DNA from: CAZFZT01 sp964523675
GTDB lineage: Bacteria; Planctomycetota; Phycisphaerae; Phycisphaerales; SM1A02
NCBI GenBank assembly: GCA_964523675.1
Contig: CAZFZT010000027.1
Coordinates: 1 to 37,962 of the forward strand
Direction of reading: 5' to 3'
Length of the DNA: 37,962 bases
In this document: piece after piece, positions 37,456 to 37,962 of the stretch
How the letters are laid out: each line of letters opens with the position of its first letter
Position numbering within the stretch: position 1 is the stretch's first letter
The notes under the pieces: generated by a model
Told to the model about the DNA's origin: nothing
What the model saw: the letters and a program-made list of their open reading frames with translations, nothing else
Databases searched by the model: none
Translations under genes and position numbers: made by a program

Positions 37456-37962
37456 CTATGTGGCCTCAAACACCGTCGCGAGGCCCTGGCCGACACCTAT
37501 ACATAGTGTAGCGAGGCCGTGCGTGACTTTCCGTCGTCGCATTTCGTGGATGAGCGTGGCCGTCAGCCGTGCGCCGGAGCAGCCGAGCGGGTGGCCGATG
37601 GCGATCGCACCGCCGTTGACGTTGACTTTCTCCGGATTCAGATCGAGTTCGCGGATGCACGCGATCGACTGGGCAGCGAAGGCCTCGTTGAGTTCGATAA
37701 GATCAATGTCCTTGATCGAGAGTCTTGCGCGATCGAGCGCCTTGCGCGATGCATACACAGGGCCGATGCCCATGTACGCGGGATCGACGCCAGCGGCTGC
37801 GCTTGCGCCGACGAGGGCAAGCGGCGTGAGGCCCAGTTCCTTCGCGCGGCTCTTCTCCACCAGCAGTATCGCAGCTGCGCCGTCGTTGACGCCTGATGAA
37901 TTGCCTGCAGTGACCGTGCCCTTGTCGTCTTTCGCAAACGCGGGTTTCAATTTGGCGAGCTT
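37456..37962 (-). CDS. Acetyl-CoA acyltransferase (thiolase), 5' part outside window
   Basis: C-terminal 168 residues of a thiolase; the beginning lies past the window edge. Motifs: GTVTAGNSSGVNDGAAA, LIELNEAFAAQS, VNVNGGAIAIGHPLGCSGAR with the active-site His, and CIGVGQG with the catalytic Cys. Beside paaA the likely role is beta-ketoadipyl-CoA thiolase (PaaJ-like) or a general beta-oxidation thiolase; the sequence in view cannot separate these. Confidence 0.9.
   Translation of the reverse strand, partial: KLAKLKPAFAKDDKGTVTAGNSSGVNDGAAAILLVEKSRAKELGLTPLALVGASAAAGVDPAYMGIGPVYASRKALDRARLSIKDIDLIELNEAFAAQSIACIRELDLNPEKVNVNGGAIAIGHPLGCSGARLTATLIHEMRRRKVTHGLATLCIGVGQGLATVFEAT

Overview
The window is about 60% G+C bacterial chromosome and looks like a planctomycete, most likely of the Phycisphaerae type (inference). 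The signs are a secreted protease ending in paired dockerin-like calcium-binding tags of the GVxDLLxLLxxWG type, two unrelated membrane proteins carrying the CxxCGYDLxG/CPECG zinc-ribbon motif, a planctomycete-style 88-residue ribosomal protein L28, lone pseudopilins scattered among housekeeping genes, and a PagL-like outer-membrane lipid A deacylase that implies a Gram-negative envelope. There is one tRNA gene (Ser-UGA), no rRNA and no CRISPR array. Most genes are single or in pairs rather than in long operons.

Layout. 1-7,000: the N-terminal two thirds of ergothioneine synthase EgtB (minus strand, cut by the window edge), a secreted M36-like metalloprotease, a saccharopine-dehydrogenase-like oxidoreductase diverging from a DCC-family thiol protein, thymidylate kinase and a lipid A deacylase. 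7,200-14,600: a PfkB-fold protein that has lost its catalytic motif, a candidate structured ncRNA with its own promoter and terminator, an MBL-fold hydrolase, two pseudopilins, free-methionine-sulfoxide reductase, a zinc-ribbon membrane protein, a small unknown protein and adenine phosphoribosyltransferase. 14,700-21,000: a 929-residue coiled-coil lipoprotein, an RnfD/NqrB-like membrane domain fused to Sel1-like repeats, and a secreted alpha/beta hydrolase. 21,250-23,120: an accessory island with an orphan MNT nucleotidyltransferase, a REP-like palindrome cluster and an A+T-richer Mrr-like nuclease gene. 23,150-29,500: alanine dehydrogenase, a secreted protein gene broken by an in-frame TAA, thioredoxin reductase, ribosomal protein L28, and a run of small envelope or stress-type genes. 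29,700-36,200: a DinB-like protein, an 850-residue secreted protein that is an internal duplication, a DUF1360 membrane protein, tRNA-Ser, a Gfo/Idh/MocA oxidoreductase, a second zinc-ribbon membrane protein and a PH-domain protein. 36,300-end: phenylacetyl-CoA epoxygenase subunit PaaA and the 3' part of a thiolase, separated by a REP-like inverted pair; together they suggest aerobic phenylacetate degradation.

Two start architectures coexist. Some genes have clear Shine-Dalgarno sites (egtB, protease, deacylase, first pseudopilin, coiled-coil lipoprotein, ald, rpmB, DinB, paaA). Another set has a TAnnnT -10-like box only 5-7 nt upstream of the ATG and no Shine-Dalgarno site, which predicts leaderless mRNAs. 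At two divergent gene pairs the two -10 boxes overlap and both ATGs lie exactly 6 nt away. Several functional themes recur: redox and sulfur defence (EgtB, MsrC, TrxB, DCC protein), envelope maintenance (deacylase, lipoproteins, PH and BON proteins) and nucleotide salvage (Tmk, Apt).
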